Positions 1 through 7,961 of a stretch of DNA of 39,447 nucleotides are shown in pieces. Numbering within the stretch: position 1 is the first letter of the stretch; the number at the start of each line of letters is the position of its first letter. The DNA comes from Alistipes sp. (GTDB lineage: Bacteria > Bacteroidota > Bacteroidia > Bacteroidales > Rikenellaceae), in the NCBI GenBank assembly GCA_017623115.1, contig JAGAPT010000019.1, forward strand, positions 1 to 39,447, in the 5' to 3' direction. Below the pieces are notes generated by a model. That model worked only from the letters and a program-made list of their open reading frames with translations. It had not been told where the DNA came from and did no database searches. The translations under genes and the position numbers were made by a program.

Positions 1-352
1 CTGCTTCGCAGGCTTGACTTTGCTCCGGCTCGGCTGACTCCGCAAGCGGCCCCTGCCCTCGCCTTAATCGCAAAGTTGCTCTTTACCCCTGCTTCGCAGG
101 CTTGACTTTGCTCCGGCTCGGCTGACTCCGCAAGCGGCCCCTGCCCTCGCCTTAATCGCAAAGTTGCTCTTTACCCCTGCTTCGCAGGCTTGACTTTGCT
201 CCGGCTCGACTGACTCCGCAAGCGGCCCCTGCCCTCGCCTCAATCGCAAAGTTGCTCTTTACCCCTGCTTCGCAGGCTTGACTTTGCTCCGGCTCGGCTG
301 ACTCCGCAAGCGGCCTCTGCTCTCGCCTCAATCGCAAAGTTGCTCTCTCCGC
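1..352. repeat. Four tandem copies of an 88-bp repeat
   Basis: Four nearly identical 88-bp units start at 1, 89, 177 and 265. The array probably continues beyond the left edge. Each unit has a short perfect hairpin (CCTGC, loop TTC, GCAGG at the unit junctions) and a GC-rich core. Units differ by single bases, for example cttaatcgc in units 1-2 and ctcaatcgc in units 3-4. Because 88 is not a multiple of 3, the reading frame shifts in each copy, so the minus-strand open frames here are unlikely to be coding. It resembles an intergenic repeat array. There are no spacers, so it is not CRISPR. Confidence 0.95.
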
Positions 353-490
353 TCTAACCCTGAGTGCTGGCCGAAAATTGCAGGATGGGGGAAGGCACAC
401 TCTCCGCCTGGCAGGTGACCAATACCTCTGTCGATGACTCAAAAAATAACCGTCGAGGTCCGCATTATCTTCTTATAAAATTCTTTTTTA

Positions 491-522
491 TTTGCTGTTT
501 TTGGTTTTTATTGCTATATTTG
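491..522 (+). promoter_or_regulatory. Bacteroidota-type sigma-70 promoter
   Basis: TTTG at 491-494, then 20 bases, then TATATTTG at 515-522. This matches the -33/-7 pattern known for Bacteroidota (TTTG, about 19-21 bases, TAnnTTTG). The predicted transcript start is near 528-530. Confidence 0.6.
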
Positions 523-556
523 CCATGGGTCTACCCGTTGTTGAAATCGGCGGCAG

Positions 557-566
557 CCCCCCCCCC
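557..566 (+). repeat. C10 homopolymer tract
   Basis: Ten consecutive C residues lie between the promoter (491-522) and the terminator (616-646). A tract of this length is prone to slipped-strand change. It lies in apparently non-coding sequence. Confidence 0.9.
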
Positions 567-615
567 GAGGTTTTAATCGATTGATTATGAGCAGTTTATC
601 GGGTGGGGTCTTCCA

Positions 616-646
616 CCAAACGCCACAGCGTTTGGCTTTTCTTTTT
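616..646 (+). terminator. Intrinsic terminator or attenuator before the esterase gene
   Basis: A perfect 8-bp stem (CCAAACGC 616-623 with GCGTTTGG 628-635) and a 4-base loop are followed by CTTTTCTTTTT. It lies 58 bases before the esterase start. Confidence 0.75.
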
Positions 647-704
647 ATCAGAAGTCGGTTAAAACGATTTAGTAAACCCGCTAGATTGACCTAATTGCTA
701 ACCG

Positions 705-2600
705 ATGATGAAAATTTTTTCTACTCGTTTTATGCGGTTTGTGTTGGCACTTATATATATGTGTGTGCCGACACTCCTTTGGGCGCAGGATCTCGCTGTT
801 CCGACGATTATTGGCGACAAGATGGTGTTGCAACGCAATGCGACTGCACATTTGTGGGGTACGGCGGTGCCGAATGCCGAGGTGGTGGTAAAAACCTCGT
901 GGAATAAGGCTCCGATTCGCGTCACGGCCGATGCTTTTGGGCGTTGGTTGGCTGATGTGCCGACCGGAGAGGCTGCCGAAAATCAAAAAATCACGATTCA
1001 GAGTGAGGGTGAGCGTCTTTCGTTCTCCGATATCATGTTGGGCGAGGTGTGGGTATGCTCCGGCCAGTCGAACATGCGATTTACTGTGGGTGCAACGATA
1101 GATGTGGTGCAGGCATTGAAGAAGCCCAACCCGAAGGTGCGCCTCTATAATACCGGCCGTCGTTCGTCGCGTGTGCCGCTGGAGAATATCTACGAGGTGA
1201 GCTGGACCACAAGTGCAGCCTCCAATCTGCGCGATTTCTCGGCTGTGGGCTATGCTTTTGGCGATAAGTTGCAGCAGGAGTTGGGCGTGCCTATTGGTCT
1301 GATTGGGGCTGCCTATGGCGGCACGTCGATTGAGTCGTGGATGCCCGAGGAGGAGATTCTGAACAACCAGCGTTTCCTGGTAGGGCTGAATGAGACGTTG
1401 CAGCGCAATGCCGCCAAATGGAAGGGTAAGGAGCGTTACTTTGCTGCAGCCCAATACAATGCGAATATCCATCCGCTGATTAACACGACGATTGCCGGTG
1501 TGATTTGGTATCAGGGATGTCACAACGTGAACAATGCCGGTGAGCACTACGACGAGTTGCTCGAACGCTTTATCGGCTCGTGGCGCGAGCGTTTCCACAA
1601 TCCGGAGATGCCGGTCTATGTCGTGCAGATTGCTCCGCACACCTATGCGGGCAATGCAGGTGCCTTGTTGCGCGAGAAGCAGGCGAAGGTGGCTGCAAAG
1701 ATGGAGCATGTCGAGTTGGTCGTTACCGTCGATCAGAACGAGCGCACGGGCGACATTCACCCCCGCAACAAGCAGGTTGTGGCGGAGCGTTTGGCGGCGG
1801 CAGCCTTGGGTGAGCACTATGGCTTGCCGGTTGATTTCCGCTCGCCGACCTATCAGAGCCACCGCTCGGAGGGGAATAAACTGCGTGTTACGTTCCACGA
1901 TGCCGAGAAGGGGCTGACCTGCCCCGATGCGCAGATTGTCGGCTTTCAGGTCTCGGATGCCATGGGGCGTTTCCATTTGGCGCAGGCGGCTATCGAGGGC
2001 TCGGAGTTGCTGGTATGGTCGGATGAGGTGGCCGAGCCGGTCAACATCCGCTACTGCTTCGATGAGTGCGAGGGCAACCTTTTCTGTGCCAATGGTTTGC
2101 CGGTGACCCCCTTCCGCACCGATTTCGATGCCTTGCGCTTGGGTGCCCGCTCCTTCTATGGTACGCTGACGCCGATGACCGTGACGGTGAAGTATAAGGG
2201 CTGCCGGAAAATCCCCTTCTCGGGCAAGCAAATCCGCTTGTGGCAGAACAAAAATTGGATTGTTCAGCAGCCGATGAAGGAGTTGCTGGGTTGGGAGGTG
2301 CTGGCTCCCAATATGCTCGAGGTCGGCGAATTAACCCCGCGCGTGCAGCTTACGGCCCATGCTGATGGCTATGTCTATATACTGGCGCGCCAGATTACGC
2401 TGATTTACGACAAGGAGGGTTGGGAGGTCATTCCTTGTACCAACATGCCGCTTGTCGATTTGGATAAGAAGAACCGCCCCCGAGGCTATGTCTTCCTCTG
2501 TCGCCATGCCGTGAAGAAGGGCGAGACGGTAACGCTGCCGCCGATGGAGACGATGGGTGGAGTTCATCCGATTGCCCAGGAGATTATCTACGAACAATAA
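705..2600 (+). CDS. Secreted sialate O-acetylesterase-type SGNH hydrolase
   Basis: The protein is 631 aa with an N-terminal signal peptide (about residues 1-27, ending LLWAQ). The esterase fold carries block I GEVWVCSGQSNM with likely nucleophile Ser122, the segment GVIWYQGCHN (266-275), and the DxxH block GDIHPRNK with Asp350 and His353 in the last block. These are hallmarks of the DUF303/SASA sialate O-acetylesterase family, which removes O-acetyl groups from sialic acids or other glycans. Many relatives have QGESN where this one has QGCHN. About 150 residues at the C-terminus (from about 480) extend past the esterase core and I do not recognise them. No lipobox is seen, so the enzyme is probably periplasmic or secreted. 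It is first in the same-strand surface locus. The exact ester substrate cannot be read from the sequence. Confidence 0.88.
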   Translation: MMKIFSTRFMRFVLALIYMCVPTLLWAQDLAVPTIIGDKMVLQRNATAHLWGTAVPNAEVVVKTSWNKAPIRVTADAFGRWLADVPTGEAAENQKITIQSEGERLSFSDIMLGEVWVCSGQSNMRFTVGATIDVVQALKKPNPKVRLYNTGRRSSRVPLENIYEVSWTTSAASNLRDFSAVGYAFGDKLQQELGVPIGLIGAAYGGTSIESWMPEEEILNNQRFLVGLNETLQRNAAKWKGKERYFAAAQYNANIHPLINTTIAGVIWYQGCHNVNNAGEHYDELLERFIGSWRERFHNPEMPVYVVQIAPHTYAGNAGALLREKQAKVAAKMEHVELVVTVDQNERTGDIHPRNKQVVAERLAAAALGEHYGLPVDFRSPTYQSHRSEGNKLRVTFHDAEKGLTCPDAQIVGFQVSDAMGRFHLAQAAIEGSELLVWSDEVAEPVNIRYCFDECEGNLFCANGLPVTPFRTDFDALRLGARSFYGTLTPMTVTVKYKGCRKIPFSGKQIRLWQNKNWIVQQPMKELLGWEVLAPNMLEVGELTPRVQLTAHADGYVYILARQITLIYDKEGWEVIPCTNMPLVDLDKKNRPRGYVFLCRHAVKKGETVTLPPMETMGGVHPIAQEIIYEQ

Positions 2601-2634
2601 CGAAAACAATTTAATCAACAAACCAAACAAACCT

Positions 2635-2787
2635 ATGAAAAAAGAGTTATTACACTATGAGATGCCGACCATCGTTGCATATACGGTGATGGTCGAGGCC
2701 GGTTTTGCTACTTCGGGTGGCAACGATTGGAACAACGGTGGCCCGGGTGGCGACTTTGACGAAAACGAATATCCCGATGAACTCTAA
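2635..2787 (+). CDS. 50-residue microprotein with Gly/Asp-rich tail
   Basis: The start is ATG at 2635, 34 bases after the esterase stop; the frame ends with TAA at 2785-2787. The N-terminal half is MKKELLHYEMPTIVAYTV-like, followed by the segment GFATSGGNDW (23-32) and an acidic Gly/Asp/Glu-rich tail. There is no Cys, no membrane segment and no normal signal peptide. Short proteins of this style (MKK, a Pro near residue 10, a Val/Glu stretch, then a Ser-Gly-Gly element) are common in Bacteroidota, often near surface-protein genes, and to my knowledge have no assigned role. The Gly28-Gly29 pair could be a double-glycine processing site, but that is speculation. It ends 13 bases before the lipoprotein start at 2801, so the two are probably translated from one message. 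Confidence 0.7.
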   Translation: MKKELLHYEMPTIVAYTVMVEAGFATSGGNDWNNGGPGGDFDENEYPDEL

Positions 2788-2800
2788 ACCGATGTGCGCT

Positions 2801-4759
2801 ATGAAAAAGTTTTGGATGATGTTGCTGGCGGCTGTCGCATTGACGGGTTGCCAGAAGAGTGAAGATGTGGTCGCTGATACCAATCAGATTACGATCAAGG
2901 CCACTATGCGTTTCGATGCTGCAGCGCGTACAACGATCAAGGAGCAGGATGGCAACTATTTGGCCCGTTGGACCGAAGAGGACAAAGATAATATTCGATT
3001 GGTTGGTATCAGTAGCGATGGAGGTATCTGGGCTATCGACGCGAAAGATATTCACCTCGAAAACGACGGTGAAACGGCTACGTTCGAGTTCGCGATGTAC
3101 CCTGAGATGATGGCTGAGAGCTTTACCTTTGTTGCTGTAAATCGTTTCGCACGCTATGGAACCAATTCCGAGGCGGTTTGGTTACAATTGAAGGAGGCCC
3201 AAACTCAAGATGGGCAGAATTACTACGATGCACAGGCTGATCTGGTTGTCTCGAAGCCGATTCCGGTTGAACAACTCACGGGTGATCTGAACCTGAATTT
3301 TACGATGGCACGCATGAATGCCCTTCTGAAACTCTCGTTGAAGAATTTCACGCTTGCTGAGGAGGAGAAAATTCAGTCGGTAACCTTTGCATGCGAACAA
3401 CCGCTTGCGGGTATAATCACTGTCAATTTTGCCGATCTGGATGGTGTGACCTATCCGATTCCCTATACGCTGTATGACGAGGAGTCGAAGAGCATTACGT
3501 TTGACCTACAAGCCGGTGGTGATTTGTACATCTCGACGCTGCCTGCTACGCTGAAAGCCGGCGAGAGCTATACGGTAACGGTGAAGACCAACCAGGCTAC
3601 CTACCATAAAGTGGCTACGTTGCCCGCTGACCTGACATTGACGGCCGGCGATATTACCTCTGTCGCGGTAAATATGGGTGATGCTACAACGGAAACCCCA
3701 ATTACGAGATTTAATGATGCATACGAATATGTAATTGCATGTAAGATGGCGGATGGTAAAACCTATTTGATGGACAGAACGCCAACTGCAAAAAATCCTG
3801 CGGCTGTAGAAGCGACTTCACTGGGACTGACGATTGATAATACTACCGGGGTGATTGCCGGACAGATTCCCAATAAATATCGTTGGAGAGCAAAGTCTAT
3901 AGCCACGGAAACCGATGGTGTATATTCAGCAGAGTTTTACTATACACTCATGGGCGTAACCTATAATTTGATTGCTACTTCGAATGCTCAAGGTTTAGCT
4001 ATTAATTCAGCGTTAGCAGGAGCACAAACTAATCCGTATGTAAAAGAGTTGACCGTTAAAACGAAAGGCAATGGTTATGCTATTATGAACACGACAGGAG
4101 GAGCCTCTATGTACGTAAACACAACCCAAGGCCAGTTCCGTTTTACAGCAGAGCATTCGGATGTAGTATATTTCTATCGTGTTAATGCTGCTCCGCAGAA
4201 GGAGTTGACCGTAATTACCGAATCGACCAATTTGATGGCTGGTACTTATGCTGTGCTGTATAAAACTGCGACTGGCGACTATTATGCCCTGCCCAATGAT
4301 ACAACTATTTCGGGAGAGGCGGGTAGTTATGCGAATACGCTTCCTGTTGCTGTGCCTATTGATCAAGTAGCGATAGCTTTTAATGATGACGGTACGGTGG
4401 CTTCGGCCAATGTAGCCGATCGCTTTAAGTGGGTAATTTCGCATCGTGGCAACACCTCTGCATATGATCTTCGTTCGGCTGTGAATATGTTGCATTTCCT
4501 CTATATGCGTGATTCATCGAGCGGTGTGGCTATTGGTGAACATGCGGCTGTTCGAGAGGTGAAGAGTAGCTTTATGCCTGATTGGACATTTGCCTATGAT
4601 GCCGATAAAAAGTTGCACGGCTTTGTATCTACATACGAGCGTTACTTGTATGTGAATACGACTAACAACAATTGGGCCGGTGCCACTAAGACAGGGGCTG
4701 CAAATGCTGGTGGTAGCTTGGTGTTTGTTTATCTCTCTGGTTCGACCGAACAACTCTAA
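2801..4759 (+). CDS. Fimbrillin-like surface lipoprotein with two C-terminal modules
   Basis: The start at 2801 gives the lipoprotein signal MKKFWMMLLAAVALTGC with lipid Cys17; an upstream in-frame ATG at 2777 is less likely because it adds residues before the signal. The product is 652 aa. Residues about 25-295 resemble the fimbrillin-A/Mfa-like clan: phrases of the type ITIKATMRFDA, a mid-domain QADLVVSKPIPV, and a region ending with TLTAGDITSVAVNMG. Two beta-rich modules follow (about 306-461 and 470-648), each with a YVI/YAV opening, a YxLM or YYALP phrase, an aromatic-rich W motif and a hydrophobic final strand. The same kind of module ends the lipoprotein at 10618-12126. The role may be fimbrial or glycan-binding; I infer outer-surface location only from the lipobox and context. 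Confidence 0.72.
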   Translation: MKKFWMMLLAAVALTGCQKSEDVVADTNQITIKATMRFDAAARTTIKEQDGNYLARWTEEDKDNIRLVGISSDGGIWAIDAKDIHLENDGETATFEFAMYPEMMAESFTFVAVNRFARYGTNSEAVWLQLKEAQTQDGQNYYDAQADLVVSKPIPVEQLTGDLNLNFTMARMNALLKLSLKNFTLAEEEKIQSVTFACEQPLAGIITVNFADLDGVTYPIPYTLYDEESKSITFDLQAGGDLYISTLPATLKAGESYTVTVKTNQATYHKVATLPADLTLTAGDITSVAVNMGDATTETPITRFNDAYEYVIACKMADGKTYLMDRTPTAKNPAAVEATSLGLTIDNTTGVIAGQIPNKYRWRAKSIATETDGVYSAEFYYTLMGVTYNLIATSNAQGLAINSALAGAQTNPYVKELTVKTKGNGYAIMNTTGGASMYVNTTQGQFRFTAEHSDVVYFYRVNAAPQKELTVITESTNLMAGTYAVLYKTATGDYYALPNDTTISGEAGSYANTLPVAVPIDQVAIAFNDDGTVASANVADRFKWVISHRGNTSAYDLRSAVNMLHFLYMRDSSSGVAIGEHAAVREVKSSFMPDWTFAYDADKKLHGFVSTYERYLYVNTTNNNWAGATKTGAANAGGSLVFVYLSGSTEQL

Positions 4760-4770
4760 TGATTGGATTG

Positions 4771-4814
4771 ACAACTCCGGACTGATGCCGGTCCGGGGTT
4801 GTTTACTGTTTTTA
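4771..4814 (+). terminator. Intrinsic terminator or attenuator upstream of susC
   Basis: The arms ACAACTCCGGA (4771-4781) and TCCGGGGTTGT (4792-4802) form an 11-bp stem with one G-T pair. A T-rich stretch ends with five T. It lies 11 bases past the lipoprotein stop and 18 bases before the susC start. No promoter is visible between it and susC, so susC expression may rely on partial readthrough. Confidence 0.75.
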
Positions 4815-4832
4815 ATTAGATCGTTTTAATTC

Positions 4833-7800
4833 ATGAAGTGTTGTAAATTTTTCATGGTGGCACTCTTTGCTTTGCTGGCCCTCACGGTGTCGGCACAGAG
4901 TGCTTACCAGCTGCGTGGTCGCGTAGTCGATAAGAACGGCGAGCCGTTGATCGGTGCGACTGTCGTGTGCAAAGGCAATCCACAGCAGGGTACTGTGGCC
5001 GGTGCTGACGGATACTTCACGTTGCAGGTGACGGCCGGCGAAACGCTGGTCGTGAGCATGCTCTCCTATGAGACTGCCGAAGTGCCTGTGCAGGGTCGTC
5101 GTGCCCTCGTGGCGGAGCTCTCCGATGGCAACGAGCAAATCGAAGAGGTGGTCGTCATCGGTTATGGCGAGCAGAATGCCAAGGATGTGACGGGTGCTAT
5201 CTCGTCGGTCAATATGGCCGCTATCGAGCAGATGCCGACGGCCGATGTCAGCCAGGCCCTGCAGGGTCGTATGGCGGGCGTGGTGCTCTCGTCGAATGAT
5301 GGCCAGCCCGGTGAGGAGATGAACCTCGTGATTCGTGGTGCCAACTCCGTCACGCAGGATAACTCGCCCCTCTACGTCGTGGATGGTTTCCCGACCGAGG
5401 ATTTCTCGATGATGGACCTCAATCCCAACGACATCAAGTCGATTTCGATTCTGCGTGATGCCTCGGCAGGTGCCATCTATGGTTCGCGCGGTGCGAATGG
5501 TGTCATCATCATCGAAACGAAGTCGGGTCGAGGCAAGACTGCGGTCAACTACTCGGGTTCGTTAGCCATCAACCAGGTGGCCAACAAACTCGATGTGATG
5601 GACCCCTACGAGTATGTGCGTTATGTCAATGAGTTGAGCCCCGAGTACGGCAAGTCGCTGCTCGAGGAGCGCGAGATGACCCTCGAGGATTACCGCAATT
5701 TCCCGGGTTACGACTGGCAGGATCAGATTTTCCAAACGGCACTGACCCACAACCATGCAGTTACCGTGTCGGGTAGTTCGGACAACACGCAGTATATCTT
5801 CTCGGCCTCCTACCTCAATCAGGAGGGTGTGGTGCGTTCGACCGGTTATGAGCGTTTTCAGGGGCGCATCAAGGTGGATCAGAAGATTACGCCGAAACTG
5901 ACGCTCGGTGTCAATGCCAACTACACCTATGGGGAGACCGATGGCGCGATTGCTGCCGAGGCAGGCTCGTCGACCAGCTCGTGGCAGAGCTATCTGATGT
6001 ATCGTATTTGGAGTTTCTCGCCCATCGACAAGGGTGTGCTCGATAGCGATGAGGGGGATGAGGCCGAGGTCGATGTGACGAAGCTGAATCCGGTAACGTC
6101 GGCCATCAACACGATGCGTCTGGTGGAGCAGAAGGCCTTTATGAGCAACCTGTCGCTCAAGTATCAGCTATCGCCCGCATGGCGTTGGACCTCGACCTTC
6201 GGTATGAACCATCGCCTCAACGAGGAGAAACGCTTCAACGGCAGCAAGACCTATGCCGGTTATGAGCATAAATACAACGTCAACGGCTTGAATGGTTCGT
6301 ACAATACCGACACACGCCGCGAGTGGGTGAATGAGAATATGCTCAACTTCAAGAAGAAGTTCAACCGTCGCCATTCGCTCAACGGTATGGCCGGTTTCAC
6401 GTTGCAAAACTACACGCGCAGCCGCTATGGCTACAATGTGATTAAAATTCCGAATGATGCGTTGGGATTCAGCGGTTTGGAGACCGGTACGCCCAATAAA
6501 ATCCGTTCGACCGAGTCGCAGAACCGCACGATGTCGTTCCTGGGTCGTTTGAATTACTCGCTGCTTTCACGCTACCTCTTCACGGTGTCGTTCCGTGCCG
6601 ATGGTTCGTCGAAATTCCCCGAGGATAATCGTTGGGGCTATTTCCCCTCGGCGGCTGTGGCTTGGCGCATCAATCAGGAGTCGTTCCTGCGTCGTGCCAA
6701 GTGGATTGATGATTTGAAACTGCGTTTGAGCTGGGGTATCACGGGTAACAACCGTATCGGTGACTTCAACTATTACTCTGCGCTGGATTATGTGGACCAC
6801 TATCCGCTGGGCAATGCAACTCCCTCGTCGGCTGCCGGTATTGCGAGCTTCGCGAACAAGGCCCTGACGTGGGAGGAGACCGAGCAATATGACCTCGGTT
6901 TGGATGTCGCATTGCTGCGTAATCGCATCCGCCTGACGGCCGATGTCTATCGCAAGACGACGCGCGACCTGTTGCTCAATGCCTATATTCCCTATTCGAC
7001 GGGTCTGGGTACGGCACAACTCAATGTGGGCAGTGTCCGCAACGAGGGCGTCGAGCTGACGTTGGAGACGGTGAATGTCAAGACGCGCAAGTTTACGTGG
7101 ACCTCCTCGTTCAACATCGCCTTCAACAGCAACGAGGTGCTTGAGCTGGCCAACAATCAGCAAGCCTTCACGACCAACCTTTCGTGGACGGGTGATTTCA
7201 GTGCTACACCGCTCTACATCACGCGTGTCGGTGGTCCGATTTCGTCGTTCTATGGCCTGATTTGGGATGGCGTATATCAACTCGAAGATTTCAATCAGAT
7301 GCCCGATGGCTCGTATGAGCTCAAATCGACCGTGCCCGATAATGGTAACAACCGCAACATCATCCAGCCCGGTGACATCAAGTATGTCGACCAAAATGGG
7401 GATGGCACGATTACGAATGCCGATATGTGTGTCATTGGTCGTACCTATCCCATCCATACGGGAGGTTTCAGCAACGATTTCACGTGGGGCAACTTCACGC
7501 TGGGTGTCTTCCTGCAGTGGAGCTATGGCAATGACATCATGAACGCCAACCGCATCGCCTTGGAGGGTAACTATGCCGGTCGCACGGTCAATCAGTTGAT
7601 GAGCTATGCCGACCGTTGGTCGATGGATAATCAGGATAGCCAAAATTATCGTGCCGGTGGTTATGGTCCGCGTGGTTACTATTCAACACGCACGTTGGAG
7701 GATGGCTCGTATCTGCGATTGAAGAATATTTCGTTGGCTTACAACCTGCCGACGAAGTTGATTCGTAAGTGGGGCATGTCCAAGGCGCAACTCTATGTGT

Positions 7801-7946
7801 CGTTGCAGAATATGTGGACGATTACCGGATACAGCGGTATGGATCCCGAGGTGTCGACCCATCATTCTACGTTGACCCCGGGCTTTGATTATTCGGCTTA
7901 TCCCCGTAATAGAACCTATACGTTTGGTGTGAAAATCGGATTTTAA
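4833..7946 (+). CDS. SusC/RagA-family TonB-dependent outer membrane transporter
   Basis: The protein is 1037 aa, typical for SusC-like proteins. It has a signal peptide (about 1-21, ending SAQS), a carboxypeptidase-regulatory-like domain (about 26-95, with LRGRVVDKNGEPLIGATV), the TonB-box/plug start EEVVVIGYG (104-112), a plug domain with ILRDASAGAIYGSRGANGV, and a large barrel ending in Phe (FGVKIGF). There is no N-terminal secretin/TonB (STN) signalling domain, so direct anti-sigma signalling is not suggested. With the SusD partner 15 bases downstream it should form a lidded importer in the outer membrane that takes up oligosaccharides or peptides by TonB energy. The substrate is not shown by sequence. 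Confidence 0.95.
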   Translation: MKCCKFFMVALFALLALTVSAQSAYQLRGRVVDKNGEPLIGATVVCKGNPQQGTVAGADGYFTLQVTAGETLVVSMLSYETAEVPVQGRRALVAELSDGNEQIEEVVVIGYGEQNAKDVTGAISSVNMAAIEQMPTADVSQALQGRMAGVVLSSNDGQPGEEMNLVIRGANSVTQDNSPLYVVDGFPTEDFSMMDLNPNDIKSISILRDASAGAIYGSRGANGVIIIETKSGRGKTAVNYSGSLAINQVANKLDVMDPYEYVRYVNELSPEYGKSLLEEREMTLEDYRNFPGYDWQDQIFQTALTHNHAVTVSGSSDNTQYIFSASYLNQEGVVRSTGYERFQGRIKVDQKITPKLTLGVNANYTYGETDGAIAAEAGSSTSSWQSYLMYRIWSFSPIDKGVLDSDEGDEAEVDVTKLNPVTSAINTMRLVEQKAFMSNLSLKYQLSPAWRWTSTFGMNHRLNEEKRFNGSKTYAGYEHKYNVNGLNGSYNTDTRREWVNENMLNFKKKFNRRHSLNGMAGFTLQNYTRSRYGYNVIKIPNDALGFSGLETGTPNKIRSTESQNRTMSFLGRLNYSLLSRYLFTVSFRADGSSKFPEDNRWGYFPSAAVAWRINQESFLRRAKWIDDLKLRLSWGITGNNRIGDFNYYSALDYVDHYPLGNATPSSAAGIASFANKALTWEETEQYDLGLDVALLRNRIRLTADVYRKTTRDLLLNAYIPYSTGLGTAQLNVGSVRNEGVELTLETVNVKTRKFTWTSSFNIAFNSNEVLELANNQQAFTTNLSWTGDFSATPLYITRVGGPISSFYGLIWDGVYQLEDFNQMPDGSYELKSTVPDNGNNRNIIQPGDIKYVDQNGDGTITNADMCVIGRTYPIHTGGFSNDFTWGNFTLGVFLQWSYGNDIMNANRIALEGNYAGRTVNQLMSYADRWSMDNQDSQNYRAGGYGPRGYYSTRTLEDGSYLRLKNISLAYNLPTKLIRKWGMSKAQLYVSLQNMWTITGYSGMDPEVSTHHSTLTPGFDYSAYPRNRTYTFGVKIGF

Positions 7947-7961
7947 TCAATTGTAGAAGAG

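Larger units (their letters stand above)
529..646 (+). ncRNA. Possible small RNA or leader RNA
   Basis: A promoter-like element ends at 522 and a strong intrinsic terminator ends at 646, which would define a transcript of about 115-120 nt with no convincing open frame. Inside are a small GGGT/ACCC hairpin, the C10 tract, and a GGTGG/CCACC hairpin (602-617) whose last bases overlap the left arm of the terminator stem, so the two folds compete. It could be an independent small RNA or an attenuated leader of the esterase operon. I do not recognise a known RNA family. Confidence 0.28.
353..704. other. Non-coding stretch upstream of the surface locus
   Basis: No convincing gene lies between the repeat array and the esterase gene. 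The stretch holds an AT-rich block (about 470-525), a promoter (491-522), a run of ten C (557-566) and an intrinsic terminator (616-646). The 58 bases between that terminator and the esterase start show no clear TAnnTTTG element. Esterase transcription may therefore depend on readthrough from the promoter at 491, or on a promoter I cannot recognise. Confidence 0.7.

Noticed and set aside
1-352. CRISPR array
   Set aside because: The units are contiguous with no unique spacers.
152-442. Minus-strand open frame through the 88-bp array
   Set aside because: The repeat length shifts frame in each copy, and the sequence is low complexity; it does not resemble a protein.
364-576. Plus-strand 70-codon frame with a hydrophobic stretch through the C10 tract
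   Set aside because: It begins at GTG, crosses the promoter region, and has no support beyond the AT-rich block.
681-2231. Minus-strand 516-codon frame opposite the esterase
   Set aside because: Shadow frame of a clear esterase; no domain recognised.
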